DNA of 64,000 bases from Alkalicoccus daliensis (lineage in GTDB: Bacteria > Bacillota > Bacilli > Bacillales > Salisediminibacteriaceae): assembly GCF_900103955.1 (NCBI RefSeq), contig NZ_FNIL01000001.1:558001-622000 (forward strand). Reading direction: 5' to 3'. Position 1 is the stretch's first letter. The number at the start of each line of letters is the position of its first letter. This document shows positions 19,216 to 28,784 of this stretch, piece after piece. The notes beneath the pieces are model-generated. The model worked only from the letters and a program-made list of their open reading frames with translations, was not told the DNA's origin and made no database searches. Both the position numbers and the translations under genes were made by a program.

Positions 19216-19464
19216 AGTCCTCTGTTTAGGGTTACTGTTTATGGGAGTACACTTCGCTGCCAGTGACCTTCATAGACGAACTCTTTCTCGCTGCAATGCG
19301 GGATCTTCCCAGCTCGTTCTTATTGAGGCTATGAGAGCTTTCACCGCCGGAAGCATTTGCGCAGCCGATCAAATAATCTTAAATTCATTTGCACGGCAGA
19401 AGAAGAAAAATTATGCCACCCATGTACCTTTTTTACACTAACATCAGCTTTAACGAACTCTTTT

Positions 19465-19509
19465 AAAAAAGAAGACGAGCTGAAATTCAAAATCCAGCTC
19501 GTCTTCTTA
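19465..19509 (-). terminator. Terminator of the fumC-dipeptidase operon
   Basis: GAAGACGAGCTG pairs with CAGCTCGTCTTC, flanked by A-run and T-rich sequence; likely active on the minus strand (TTTTTTAAAAG follows). Confidence 0.85.
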
Positions 19510-19526
19510 TATTATGCAGCAATGAA

Positions 19527-20480
19527 TTAAAAAGAATTGCTGCCATTCGGCTTAATTTTCTCAAAAAAGCGATGGGCATTTTTCCAGCAGATCTTTTCAG
19601 TAAGTTCGTTACCGAAACGGTCCTGCAATATTTTTACCAGATTTTGATGTTCAGATGCATTCGAGAGTTCAACTACATGTGTTTCTATCCCGTCAAAATC
19701 TGAACCTAGGGCCACGGAATTTTCTCCCCCTAATTTAAGCATATAAGCAATATGCTCGATAAATTCAGAGACGGAGGTATCATTGTAGTTATTTCCGATA
19801 AAAGGAGGATTAAAAACAACTCCGACCAGTCCTCCAGCTTCAAATAAAGCTTTCAGCTGATTATCATTTAGATTTCTTGGGTGTTCAAATAATCCTCTTG
19901 CATTCGAGTGCGTCGCCACAGGATAATCTGCAATTTCCATGACATCCCAAAAACCTTGTAAGGAAAGATGAGATACATCAGTTAAAATCCCCCTGCTGTT
20001 ATTCAGCAGCACGACTTCTCTGCCTAATCTGCTGAGTCCGGCACCTCTTAACTCTCCCACACCGTCAGCACATAAATTAGCGTTATTCCAGGTTAATCCG
20101 AGTGAAATAACTCCGAGGTAATTTAATATTCTCCATTTTCCTAGGTCATTACCGAATGCATCCGCTCCTTCTAAAGAAAGGACTGCTCCAATTTCTCCAT
20201 CTTTCAGTTCGTTCACTTGCTCCCACTGCGTAATATGCTTTATAAAAGGGTGAGGCTTCACTATTTTTTCATAAAATAAATCTATCTGATCAAGTGCCTG
20301 CCCGAACTTTTCATCTGCTGAAACTTCCGGTTCGATAAATACAGCAAAAATCTGCAGCTTTACATTCCCTTTTTTTAATCTTTCTGCATTAACCTCTAAA
20401 TTACTGCTGTCGGTAAAGTTCAACGAACGGTCTTCCTGCAGTTTCAATAAAGCATCACAGTGTAAATCATAAATATTCAT
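19527..20480 (-). CDS. Membrane-dipeptidase-like peptidase (M19 family)
   Basis: Predicted zinc dipeptidase of the renal dipeptidase family, 317 residues. Metal ligands and motifs seen: HCDAL near the N-terminus (HxD), LSLEGADAF, DVSHLS, ATHSNARGLFEHPRN and GSDFDG. No signal peptide, so cytoplasmic. AAGGAGG overlaps the fumC stop and lies 4 nt before the ATG. It is the second gene of a pair with fumC (9 bp gap); there is no obvious metabolic link. Substrate could be a dipeptide or a D-amino-acid-containing peptide. Confidence 0.88.
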   Translation of the reverse strand: MNIYDLHCDALLKLQEDRSLNFTDSSNLEVNAERLKKGNVKLQIFAVFIEPEVSADEKFGQALDQIDLFYEKIVKPHPFIKHITQWEQVNELKDGEIGAVLSLEGADAFGNDLGKWRILNYLGVISLGLTWNNANLCADGVGELRGAGLSRLGREVVLLNNSRGILTDVSHLSLQGFWDVMEIADYPVATHSNARGLFEHPRNLNDNQLKALFEAGGLVGVVFNPPFIGNNYNDTSVSEFIEHIAYMLKLGGENSVALGSDFDGIETHVVELSNASEHQNLVKILQDRFGNELTEKICWKNAHRFFEKIKPNGSNSF

Positions 20481-20489
20481 TGAGCCTCC

Positions 20490-21878
20490 TTACTCGGTAG
20501 GTCGTACCATTTTTTCTAAATTAATGTATTCATCAAACTGTTCTTCAGTTAAATATCCCAGTTCTACAGCTGTTTCCTTCAAGGTAGAATTATTTGCAAA
20601 AGCAGTTTTCGCAATAGTAGCTGCTTTTTCATATCCTATATGAGGATTCAGCGCCGTAACCAGCATTAAAGAATTTTTCACGTGTTTATTAATGATATCT
20701 TCATTTACTTCAATCCCCACAGCACATTTATCATTAAAGGACTCCATTGCATCTGTCAGTAAACGTACAGACTGCAGGAAGTTATATATTATAACCGGCT
20801 TAAATACGTTCAGTTCAAAGTTACCTTGACTTGCAGCAATCCCAATAGTTGTATCATTGCCCATCACTTGTGCAGCAACCATGGTAAGTGCTTCAGACTG
20901 AGTAGGATTTACTTTCCCCGGCATAATAGAGCTCCCCGGTTCATTTGCAGGGATAGTTATTTCTCCGATCCCTGATCTCGGACCGCTCGCAAGCCATCTT
21001 ACATCATTCGCGATTTTCATTAAATCTGCAGCCAGCCCCTTTACCGCACCGTGCGCATAAACAATTTCGTCATGGCTTGTAAGAGCGTGAAATTTGTTTT
21101 CCGAAGAATAAAATTGCATACCCGTAATCCGGCTTATTTCTTCTGCTGTTTTATCTCCAAAAGAAGGGTGCGCATTAATACCTGTGCCTACAGCTGTTCC
21201 ACCGATCGCCAGATGGCGGAGCTGCTCTGCTGACTGCTGAATCATCTCCTCGGATTTTTTCAGCATGAAAGCCCAGCCGCTCATTTCCTGGCCAAGCGTC
21301 AGCGGCGTAGCATCCTGCAGATGTGTCCGCCCAATTTTGATAATATCATTAAATCTTTCTGACTTCTCTTCAATAGTACTTCTAAGCTTTTGCAATGAAG
21401 GAATAAGTTTATTATGAACTTCCTGCAGGGCAGCAATATGCATAGCAGTCGGAAAAGTATCATTCGAGCTTTGTGACCGGTTAACATCATCATTAGGATG
21501 TATTCGGATTTCTGCTCCTTCCTGCTCTAAATGCTGATTGCTTCGGTAGGCTACCACTTCATTCATATTCATATTGGACTGGGTGCCGCTTCCTGTCTGC
21601 CAGACAACGAGCGGAAAATGATCATAGTTGTTCGATTCGCGTATCTCTTTACAGACCTGCTGAATAATCTCAGACCTTTCACTTTCCATATTCTCCAGTT
21701 TCAGGTTGGCTGCTGCACAAGCTTCTTTCAATACTGAAAAAGCATCGGTAATTTCCCTTGGCATAATTTCTTTTCCAATTTTAAAGTTTTCAGTACTTCT
21801 CTGAGTTTGTGCCCCCCACCATTTATCTGCGGGTACTTGTATTTCACCAAGTGTATCTTTCTCTGTACGATAGCTCAT
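20490..21878 (-). CDS. fumC: Class II fumarate hydratase
   Basis: Interconverts fumarate and malate in the TCA cycle; homotetramer without iron-sulfur cluster. 462 residues, the expected length. Seen: the signature [43 protein letters not shown], and [10 protein letters not shown]. The start follows AAGGAGGAAATGAA. Head-to-head with acsA, about 210 bp apart, which puts two carbon-metabolism genes on one shared control region. Heads an operon with the dipeptidase gene. Confidence 0.97.
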   Translation of the reverse strand: MSYRTEKDTLGEIQVPADKWWGAQTQRSTENFKIGKEIMPREITDAFSVLKEACAAANLKLENMESERSEIIQQVCKEIRESNNYDHFPLVVWQTGSGTQSNMNMNEVVAYRSNQHLEQEGAEIRIHPNDDVNRSQSSNDTFPTAMHIAALQEVHNKLIPSLQKLRSTIEEKSERFNDIIKIGRTHLQDATPLTLGQEMSGWAFMLKKSEEMIQQSAEQLRHLAIGGTAVGTGINAHPSFGDKTAEEISRITGMQFYSSENKFHALTSHDEIVYAHGAVKGLAADLMKIANDVRWLASGPRSGIGEITIPANEPGSSIMPGKVNPTQSEALTMVAAQVMGNDTTIGIAASQGNFELNVFKPVIIYNFLQSVRLLTDAMESFNDKCAVGIEVNEDIINKHVKNSLMLVTALNPHIGYEKAATIAKTAFANNSTLKETAVELGYLTEEQFDEYINLEKMVRPTE

Positions 21879-22021
21879 TTCATTTCCTCCTTAATAATGT
21901 CAGATTAAAATTATGTAAGCCCTTACTTATAAAACTTGTATCATCAGTACATCGTTTACGTTACCCATTTTTCCTTAAAAAATCAAGATAAGCTCATTCT
22001 TTACAGAAAAATATATATCGA

Positions 22022-22050
22022 TTGAATTTTCAGAATTATATAGTTATGAT
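22022..22050 (+). promoter_or_regulatory. Sigma-A promoter of acsA
   Basis: TTGAAT (22022-22027), 17-bp spacer, TATGAT (22045-22050), 37 bp before the GTG start. No clear CcpA site seen in the region. Confidence 0.65.
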
Positions 22051-22086
22051 ATTTATAGAAAGATAATCTTACTGGAGGTGTTTTGC

Positions 22087-23808
22087 GTGGAGACAATACA
22101 GCCGCAGGATGGTACATACCAATTAACAGACTACAGTAAAGTCAGGGAAAACTTTGACTGGGAACAGACAAAGGAAGCTTTCACCTGGAATAAAACAGGA
22201 AAAGTGAATATTGCTTACGAAACGATTGACAGACATGTAGAAGAAGGAAACGGCGGTAAAACGGCACTTCTTTACTCTGATGCTAAACGGGAAGAATCTT
22301 TCACATTTGAAGAGTTAAAATTAAAAACAAATCAGGCTGCGCATATGTTTAAAAATATGGGCATCTCTAAGGGAGAGCGCGTCTTTATATTTATGCCACG
22401 CTCTCCTGAACTGTATGTAGCTCTGCTCGGTGCTGTAAAAGCCGGTGCAGTCGTCGGACCACTGTTTGAGGCATTTATGCAGGACGCAGTTCGGGCGAGA
22501 CTGGAAGATAGTGAAGCAACCGCAATTGTTACTACACCTGATTTGGTATCCCGAATACCACATAACGATCTCCCCTCTCTTAACAAAATAATTATAGCTG
22601 GAGAAAGTGATCTTATCGGTTCTGAAGAAAAATTTGTTTCATTTGATGAAAATTTGAAAGAGGCTTCAACTGATGACAGTGCAATTGAATGGGTAGACCT
22701 GGAAGATGGTTTTATACTGCATTATACTTCTGGTTCCACCGGGAAACCTAAAGGTGTTTATCATGTTCATCACGCCATGCTGCAGCATTACCAAACTGCT
22801 AAATGGGTGCTGGATTTAAAAGAGGACGATATTTACTGGTGTACTGCCGATCCAGGGTGGGTTACGGGTACATCCTACGGTATATTCGGCCCTTGGCTGA
22901 ACGGCGTAACCAATGTGGTACGCGGCGGCAGATTTTCACCTGACGACTGGTATGGAACTATAGATAAATACAATGTTTCTGTATGGTACAGCGCTCCTAC
23001 TGCATTCCGGATGTTAATGGCAGCTCCAGCTGAAGTACTTGAGAAACATGACCTAAGCTCCCTCCGTCATATTTTAAGTGTAGGAGAACCTCTCAATCCT
23101 GAAGTGGTTAAATGGGGCTGGGAAAAGTTTAACTTACGTATACACGATACGTGGTGGATGACTGAAACAGGAGCCATGCTGATCTGCAACTATCCTTCTG
23201 AACCTGTTAAACCTGGATCGATGGGCAAGCCTATTCCTGGAGTGGAAGCAGCAATCATTGATGACCAGGGTAATGAACTGCCTCGCAATGAAATGGGAAA
23301 CCTTGCTATTAAGGCAGGCTGGCCTGCACAGATGAGAAAAATTTGGAATAACGAAGCAAAATTCAATGAATATTTTGCTATTGAAGGATGGTATGTTTCC
23401 GGGGATACAGCTTACCAGGATGAAGACGGATATTTCTGGTTCCAGGGAAGAAATGATGATGTCATTATGACTGCAGGAGAAAGGGTGGGACCATTTGAGA
23501 TTGAAAGTAAGCTGTTAGAGCATCCTGCGGTCGCTGAAGCAGGAGTAATTGGCAAACCCGATGAAATCAGAGGGCACATTATCAAAGCATTTATTGCGGT
23601 AAACAGCGGCTATGAGGAAAACGATGAATTAATTGCTGATATTCAGAAGTTTATTAAAACAGAGCTGGCTGCTCATGCTGTGCCGAAAGAAATTGAATTC
23701 AAAGATAACCTGCCTAAAACGCGCAGCGGGAAAATTATGCGAAGAGTTCTGAAGGCTTGGGAGCTGGATGAACCTACAGGTGATTTATCTACCATGGATG
23801 ATAATTAA
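22087..23808 (+). CDS. acsA: Acetyl-CoA synthetase (AMP-forming)
   Basis: Activates acetate to acetyl-CoA through acetyl-adenylate. 573 residues, close to B. subtilis AcsA. The start is taken as GTG 22087, 8 nt after GGAGG; the GTG at 22078 overlaps that site. Seen: the P-loop YTSGSTGKPKGVYHVHH, DTWWMTETGA, GWYVSGDTAYQDEDGY, and the C-terminal lysine in KTRSGKIMRR (acetylation-regulated in AcsA proteins). Monocistronic with its own terminator. No acuABC genes are adjacent, unlike B. subtilis. Confidence 0.95.
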   Translation: METIQPQDGTYQLTDYSKVRENFDWEQTKEAFTWNKTGKVNIAYETIDRHVEEGNGGKTALLYSDAKREESFTFEELKLKTNQAAHMFKNMGISKGERVFIFMPRSPELYVALLGAVKAGAVVGPLFEAFMQDAVRARLEDSEATAIVTTPDLVSRIPHNDLPSLNKIIIAGESDLIGSEEKFVSFDENLKEASTDDSAIEWVDLEDGFILHYTSGSTGKPKGVYHVHHAMLQHYQTAKWVLDLKEDDIYWCTADPGWVTGTSYGIFGPWLNGVTNVVRGGRFSPDDWYGTIDKYNVSVWYSAPTAFRMLMAAPAEVLEKHDLSSLRHILSVGEPLNPEVVKWGWEKFNLRIHDTWWMTETGAMLICNYPSEPVKPGSMGKPIPGVEAAIIDDQGNELPRNEMGNLAIKAGWPAQMRKIWNNEAKFNEYFAIEGWYVSGDTAYQDEDGYFWFQGRNDDVIMTAGERVGPFEIESKLLEHPAVAEAGVIGKPDEIRGHIIKAFIAVNSGYEENDELIADIQKFIKTELAAHAVPKEIEFKDNLPKTRSGKIMRRVLKAWELDEPTGDLSTMDDN

Positions 23809-23836
23809 TCCATTAAGTTTTACTTTCATTTCTATT

Positions 23837-23873
23837 AAAAACACCTGAAGAAAGCTATTTCTTCAGGTGTTTT
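23837..23873. terminator. Bidirectional terminator between acsA and the CtaM-like gene
   Basis: AAAACACCTGAAGAAA pairs with TTTCTTCAGGTGTTTT around a very short loop; A- and T-tracts on both sides serve both convergent genes. Confidence 0.9.
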
Positions 23874-23878
23874 AAGCT

Positions 23879-24430
23879 TTAAAATGAATAATAAGGAGAA
23901 ATCATTACGTAAACAAGCACTCCTGTAAAACTTACATAAAGCCATAAAGGCATCGTCCAGCGCACCCATTTTCTGTGCACAGGCCTCATATCTTTATAAC
24001 CTGTAAAAAAGCTCATCAACGCAAGAGGAACTATAATTACAGCTAAAATAATATGTGTAATAAGAATGAAGTAATAAAATACTGCAATAAATCCATCCCC
24101 GCCATATGGAGTGGATTCCGCCATAAAGTGAAAAGTGACATAGGAAATCAAAAAGAAAAAAGTAGTCGTAAAAGCTGCATAAATAAATCGCTTATGCAGC
24201 GTAATATTGCGCTTCATTATCGCTAACAGTGCACTTAAAAGAAAAAAGAAAGTGAAACTGTTTAATATTGCATTAACCAGCGGAAGCTGCGTGACCCAAT
24301 AAGGAAGTTCCCCTACATATCCCGGAAGGAAGGATAAAATCATTATAAGAATATTTACTGTTAAAGTAATAATAATGACAGTTTTAATATGATGTTTAAC
24401 TAATGTATTCCAAAAAGAATTAATTTTCAT
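23879..24430 (-). CDS. DUF420 / CtaM (YozB)-like membrane protein
   Basis: 183 residues from the ATG at 24430 after AGGGGAGAAA. Five hydrophobic segments (first about VIIITLTVNILIMILSFL). Histidines between the helices (LHKRF, YVTFHFM, YFILITHIILA, RPVHRKW) are those of the DUF420 family. B. subtilis/S. aureus CtaM of this family is needed for assembly of haem-copper cytochrome oxidase, so a role in respiratory oxidase maturation is likely. No ctaA/ctaB or qox genes lie near. Family call by pattern, not by search. Confidence 0.75.
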   Translation of the reverse strand: MKINSFWNTLVKHHIKTVIIITLTVNILIMILSFLPGYVGELPYWVTQLPLVNAILNSFTFFFLLSALLAIMKRNITLHKRFIYAAFTTTFFFLISYVTFHFMAESTPYGGDGFIAVFYYFILITHIILAVIIVPLALMSFFTGYKDMRPVHRKWVRWTMPLWLYVSFTGVLVYVMISPYYSF

Positions 24431-24495
24431 TTTCTCCCCTCTGTTCTTTGTCCCTAGCTTAGTATACATGAGTTTATTCAGCAGGAAAAGAACTG

Positions 24496-24666
24496 TTACA
24501 GTTTTGTAGGCTTAGTGTCATTTACTTTTTCGTTACGGTTATTCTGCTCTAATTTATTTATTAATTCTTTCAAAGAGGCAGACCTCTCCCTACTGAGAAA
24601 CTTTTTTCTCTTTTCCTTTTTCAGCAGTTTAAGAATTAAATTTTTTTCTTTTGATGTTAAAAGCAT
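24496..24666 (-). CDS. Small basic protein overlapping the MFS gene
   Basis: 56 residues, rich in Lys, Arg and Leu (KNLILKLLKKEKRKKF, LKELINKLEQNN), probably two short amphipathic helices. I do not recognise it. The ATG at 24666 follows AAAGGAAG by 8 nt and lies inside the last 38 nt of the MFS gene in another frame, so translation is probably coupled. May be a regulator or merely a partner of the pump; unproven. Confidence 0.6.
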   Translation of the reverse strand: MLLTSKEKNLILKLLKKEKRKKFLSRERSASLKELINKLEQNNRNEKVNDTKPTKL

Positions 24667-25870
24667 ACATATTTCTTCCTTTCTGAAAATTTCTTTTTGT
24701 TCGATAGACAATATAAAATATAACTGCCATTAACGTTAGCAGAATAGTTGATGAATAAAAAACAGAAGCAATACTGAAAGATCCGGCTATGAACCCGCCG
24801 GCTACAGGACCAGTCACATTCCCCAGGAAGCGAAAACTTTGATTATACCCGAGTACTTCTCCTTGTACCTCTATTGGAACTGTCTGCCTGATATAAGCAG
24901 TCGCACAAGGAATAATTCCTCCCAGGGCAAGCCCAAACAGAAATCTTAGTATTACCAGCTGCCAGATAGAAGTGACAAAAGCCTGAGGCAGAAAAGCTGC
25001 CGCTGACAGTATAAGACATATTAATATTATCTTATCGTGTCCCATTTTGTCTCCTCTTATTCCCCAAAAACGTGTGGCTGCTAAATTTCCGAGACCGGTA
25101 GCTGAAAAAGCCATTCCTGCTAAAAATGCCACATTTTCTGCCTGCGTCAATTCTCCTACATAAAGTGCAAGCTGCGGCTGAATGCTGAAATTTGCTGTTT
25201 GAACTACTAAGGACAGGACCATCACCATAAGAAGCATTCTGTTCCTTAACATCAGGATAACTACTTCTTTCATAGAACGTTTATACTTTTCAGTATTCAC
25301 ATCAGCTGGTTTTACTTCTTTAATACCCAGAGCCACGAAGCTGGTAGCAAGTGCTATTACAACAAAAGTAATAAGAAAAGTATATGTAAATCCTATGCTG
25401 TCAGCAAGAATTCCACCGAGCAGAGGTCCAAATAGCCCGCCGGAAACTGTGCCCATCTGTAATGTACCTAATACTTTACCCGCTTCTTCTTTATTTGTCT
25501 GTGCAGATATAAGCGCCATAGAAGTAGGAATAAATCCAGTAACCACTCCCATAAACATACGCAGTAAAAAGAGTTCCCAAACTGTGGAAACAAAGCTCAT
25601 AAGAAGGATTGAAACGGCTATACCATACCCTGTGAGCAATAAAATTTTCTTTCTTCCAAATTTGTCACCAAATCTTCCCCATAGCGGGGCAACAATAAAT
25701 GCTACTAAAAAGGTAACGCCAAATATTATACCAGACCAGCGCTGTACATAATCCGCTGGGTAGTCTCCAAATGTTTCGATATATACTGATAAAAACGGCA
25801 GGATCATTGTCGCACTCGCAGCTACAAAAAAATTCGCAATCCACATTACCGTTAGATTTTTATTAGTCAT
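24629..25870 (-). CDS. Multidrug-type MFS transporter (DHA1-like)
   Basis: Predicted proton-coupled efflux pump with 12 membrane helices, 413 residues. Seen: the motif-A loop after helix 2 (GRFGDKFGRKKILL) and its second-half counterpart GIRGDKMGHDKI, and the drug-antiporter-like LGPLLGG-type helix 5 region (GGLFGPLLGGILAD). Resembles B. subtilis YqgE. The start is ATG 25870, since the ATG at 25879 sits only 2 nt after GAGG. Its 3' end overlaps a 56-codon gene. Drug specificity cannot be predicted. Confidence 0.85.
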   Translation of the reverse strand: MTNKNLTVMWIANFFVAASATMILPFLSVYIETFGDYPADYVQRWSGIIFGVTFLVAFIVAPLWGRFGDKFGRKKILLLTGYGIAVSILLMSFVSTVWELFLLRMFMGVVTGFIPTSMALISAQTNKEEAGKVLGTLQMGTVSGGLFGPLLGGILADSIGFTYTFLITFVVIALATSFVALGIKEVKPADVNTEKYKRSMKEVVILMLRNRMLLMVMVLSLVVQTANFSIQPQLALYVGELTQAENVAFLAGMAFSATGLGNLAATRFWGIRGDKMGHDKIILICLILSAAAFLPQAFVTSIWQLVILRFLFGLALGGIIPCATAYIRQTVPIEVQGEVLGYNQSFRFLGNVTGPVAGGFIAGSFSIASVFYSSTILLTLMAVIFYIVYRTKRNFQKGRNMYAFNIKRKKFNS

Positions 25871-25922
25871 TACTACCATCGCCTCTTGCCGCTATTTATT
25901 TCGCATTCCGTAATATTATATC

Positions 25923-25950
25923 AAAAAAAAAACGGCAGATAGCCGTTTTT
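25923..25950 (-). terminator. Terminator of the patatin gene
   Basis: AAACGGC pairs with GCCGTTT, with ten Ts following on the minus strand. Confidence 0.85.
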
Positions 25951-25961
25951 GCTGAAGGAAT

Positions 25962-26816
25962 TTATGATTTTAAAAATGCAAGCAGCTCTTCTTCCCTTTC
26001 TTTCATCATTTCATACCCGTGCTGATAAAGTTTTTCCAGTTTCCATGCTTTTCTTTCTGTTCTTCCGACATCAAACAGACTTTCCGGTCTTAACACGAAA
26101 GCTTTCCCTTCCTGCTCAAGTTTTTTCACTTGCAATAAAGCTTCATTATAAATTTCATATCGTTCCTGCACTATTTTGACTAATCCGGGACAATCTTTAT
26201 ATTTCCTGCGGAAATACCACATTCCCCTTTTGGCAGGTGTTTTTTGATAGCCGCTTTGCTGCGTTAAAATTATTACGTGTTTTTTATTACCGTCTGTTAT
26301 GGATCTTTTAATAGGAATTGGGTCACTTATTCCTCCATCCAGCAGCCTGCGCCCTTTGTAATCAACAAAAGGAGCTACCATGGGAAGCGAGGAAGAAGCA
26401 CGCAGTATCATATTAAAATCTTTACGTAATTCTGATTTTTCGTAGTATAACGTTTCTCCTGTATAACAGTCTGTGACTCCGACATAAAATTCCTGGCTTG
26501 AAGAGAAAAACTGCTCATAATTAAAAGGATTCTCATTGTTGGGAATGCGATCGAAAATTAAATCCATATTAAAAAGTTCCCCATACCTTAACAGCCGCTT
26601 TAACGAAATATAATCCGGGTGCCCTGCGTATCCAACCGTTACCGCTTTATTCCTTCCTGCCTGTCTGGATACATAGGAAGCGGCATTGCAGGCTCCCGCA
26701 GAAACTCCAATAATATATGGAAGCTGAATATCTTTTTCCAGGAGAAGTTCTAAAGCCCCGCTTGTAAAGACTCCTCTCATTCCTCCCCCTTCTAACACTA
26801 ATCCTGCTTTTTCCAA
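25962..26816 (-). CDS. Patatin-like phospholipase
   Basis: Predicted lipid acyl hydrolase with a Ser-Asp dyad, 285 residues. Start taken as TTG 26816, 5 nt after AGAGGTGG; the upstream extension to 26876 has no site. Seen: oxyanion loop LEGGGMRGVFTSG, nucleophile GVSAGACNA, and the aspartate in RLLDGGISDPIP. Like B. subtilis YqhO/YlbK types, it has no signal peptide. Positioned downstream of degV on the same strand with an 82-bp gap; both may handle fatty acids, but no operon is proven. Confidence 0.87.
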   Translation of the reverse strand: MEKAGLVLEGGGMRGVFTSGALELLLEKDIQLPYIIGVSAGACNAASYVSRQAGRNKAVTVGYAGHPDYISLKRLLRYGELFNMDLIFDRIPNNENPFNYEQFFSSSQEFYVGVTDCYTGETLYYEKSELRKDFNMILRASSSLPMVAPFVDYKGRRLLDGGISDPIPIKRSITDGNKKHVIILTQQSGYQKTPAKRGMWYFRRKYKDCPGLVKIVQERYEIYNEALLQVKKLEQEGKAFVLRPESLFDVGRTERKAWKLEKLYQHGYEMMKEREEELLAFLKS

Positions 26817-26898
26817 TGTGTCCACCTCTCTTACATTATCTAATATTATCTTAACGAAAAGTGGAGCGGCAGGCAAATCCTGTCATTCGGAAAATTTA

Positions 26899-27744
26899 TT
26901 ACTCTGCATAATACATTAATGCTAAAGCACCCGGACCCGTGTGAGTGCTGATAATAGGTGTTGTAGACACTATAGGAAACTCTTCGGGTTTATGAATCGA
27001 AACTAAATTATCTCTTAATTTTTCAGCCAGGTGCATAGCTTCCACCTGCGCGATCCCTATTTTTTTAATCACTTTTCCTTTTGTTTCTTCCTCAAATCTG
27101 GCCGTCAGATTTTTGACCATCTGCGCATGTGTCCGTACTTTGCTTACGGGGGTATAAAGACCATCCTGCAGTGAAGCAATAGGTTTAATTTTCATGAGCG
27201 AACCTACCAGGGCTTTTCCACGGCCAATTCTCCCGCCCTTTACTAAGTATTCCAGGGTATCCACCATTATATAAAGGGAAGTTGCTTCTTTAATTTCATG
27301 TAACCTTTTAATAATTTGTGCGACACTTTTTCCTTCTGAAGCGAGTTTTGCAGCTTCCTGCACCTGAAAACCTAAAGCAAGGGAAATAAATTTTGAATCC
27401 ACTACCGTTACTTCTACATCCGTCATTTCAGACGCTGTTAGTGCACTTTGGAAAGTGCCGCTCATACCGGAAGTCATATGAATGGAAATAACTTTACTGC
27501 CATCCGCTCCAAGTTTTTCATACGTTTCTGCAAACACCCCCGCAGAGGGCTGTGAACTCTTTGGTATTTCTTTTGATGATACAAGTCTTGATACAAATTC
27601 ACTATTCGTAATATCTATACCATCCAAGTAGGATTCCCCTTCTATTGTTACTGTAAGCGGAACAACCGTTACACCCATTTTTGCTAACTGTTCTTTAGGA
27701 AGGTCTACTGTAGAATCAGTGACGATTTTTACCTGTTCAGCCAA
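26899..27744 (-). CDS. DegV family fatty-acid-binding protein
   Basis: Cytoplasmic protein that binds a fatty acid, possibly as FakB partner of the FakA kinase. 282 residues, start taken as TTG 27744, 8 nt after AAGGAG; the GTG at 27753 is too close to that site. Seen: IVTDSTVDLP, the ligand-binding region SSQPSAG, HMTSGMSGT and the end HTGPGALALMY. A FakA gene is not in the window. The neighbouring patatin gene could release the fatty acid; this is speculation. Confidence 0.88.
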   Translation of the reverse strand: MAEQVKIVTDSTVDLPKEQLAKMGVTVVPLTVTIEGESYLDGIDITNSEFVSRLVSSKEIPKSSQPSAGVFAETYEKLGADGSKVISIHMTSGMSGTFQSALTASEMTDVEVTVVDSKFISLALGFQVQEAAKLASEGKSVAQIIKRLHEIKEATSLYIMVDTLEYLVKGGRIGRGKALVGSLMKIKPIASLQDGLYTPVSKVRTHAQMVKNLTARFEEETKGKVIKKIGIAQVEAMHLAEKLRDNLVSIHKPEEFPIVSTTPIISTHTGPGALALMYYAE

Positions 27745-28094
27745 ATTTTTCACTCCTTCAAACTAATAATGTACTCCACTAAAGCATACTATAACTATCT
27801 TCTTATGTTAAGACTTACTCTGCTGAAGAAAAAGACCGGCTGTCACAAGGAAAAGCAGTTAATCTTGAATGCCGTTTTTGTCTTTTCACTTTAAAGTGAA
27901 CAGAATTGAATTAAGCCATGAAACCTGCTTAACTGCGTTATCTTTCTCTTCTTTATTTAATCTAAAAATCCACCCATAATGCAGCTTCTATGATAAAATA
28001 AAAAATGCTGATTTTTGTAAGATATCGAGATTGTAATTACATGAATCTCTTACTGATAAGCGTCAGGTTTAAATGAACCAAAGGAGGAATCGTC
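27745..28094. other. 350-bp divergent region between degV and dgk
   Basis: Holds promoters for both genes but no clear consensus was found. A perfect 16-bp palindrome (TTCACTTTAAAGTGAA) lies at 27885-27900 and could be an operator. No reading frame worth calling. Confidence 0.5.
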
Positions 28095-28745
28095 TTGACT
28101 AAACAATTTGATGCTCCATTTATTGCCGTAGAAGGACCCATTGGGGTTGGAAAAACTTCCTTAGCAATCAAATTAAGCAAGTATTATAATTTTCATCTTT
28201 TAAAGGAAATTGTCGATGAAAATCCTTTTTTATCTAAATTTTATGAAGATATAGATGAGTGGAGTTTTCAAACTGAAATGTTTTTTCTCTGCAATCGGTT
28301 TAAGCAGCTGGAAGACCTTTACAAAAATCATTTGCACGCCGGTTACCCGGTGGTAAGTGATTATCATGTTTTTAAGAATCATCTTTTTGCGAAGCAGACA
28401 CTTACAGATGAGCATATGGAAAAATACGAAAGAATCTATCATATTCTTACAGATGATCTCCCACGCCCTAATGTAATCATTTTTTTAAATGCAAGTCTGG
28501 AAACTCTTTTGAGCAGAATAAAATTACGCGGAAGAGAAATCGAAAAAGGTATCGATCCAGATTATCTTCAGCAGTTATCCTCTGACTACGAACAGTTTAT
28601 GCGGGACCACAAACATGTATATCCTGAAATTCCAATCGTTACTATAAATGGGGATAATCTTGATTTTGTTGAAAAAGAACATGATTTTCAACGAATTGTT
28701 GACCAAGTGGATGAAGCAATGCGGCGTAAAAGAACTCTGCTGTAA
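28095..28745 (+). CDS. dgk: Deoxyguanosine kinase
   Basis: Salvages deoxyguanosine with ATP. 216 residues; along its length it matches what I know of B. subtilis Dgk (YaaG). Seen: P-loop GPIGVGKTSLA, WSFQTEMFFLC, SDYHVFKN and the lid arginines in RIKLRGREIEKGI. TTG start 7 nt after AAGGAGG. The first of two adjacent kinase genes; in B. subtilis the order is dck then dgk, here it is reversed. Adjoining serS is absent. Confidence 0.92.
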   Translation: MTKQFDAPFIAVEGPIGVGKTSLAIKLSKYYNFHLLKEIVDENPFLSKFYEDIDEWSFQTEMFFLCNRFKQLEDLYKNHLHAGYPVVSDYHVFKNHLFAKQTLTDEHMEKYERIYHILTDDLPRPNVIIFLNASLETLLSRIKLRGREIEKGIDPDYLQQLSSDYEQFMRDHKHVYPEIPIVTINGDNLDFVEKEHDFQRIVDQVDEAMRRKRTLL

Positions 28746-28784
28746 CTATTATTGACTAATTTAAAATTTGAAGGAGCGGATATT

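Larger units (their letters stand above)
18843..19526. other. 684-bp intergenic region with repeat copy D
   Basis: Lies between the convergent small Cys-rich gene and the dipeptidase gene. Contains repeat copy D (about 19011-19215) and the dipeptidase terminator. The rest (18843-19010, 19216-19460) shows no coding sign; reading frames there lack ribosome binding sites. Confidence 0.6.

Noticed and set aside
19196-19441. 81-codon frame after repeat copy D
   Set aside because: Starts inside the repeat, lacks a ribosome binding site and has no family likeness.
21900-21962. CcpA site between fumC and acsA (TGTAAGCCCTTACT and nearby)
   Set aside because: The central CG of the cre consensus is missing, so the match was too weak to call.
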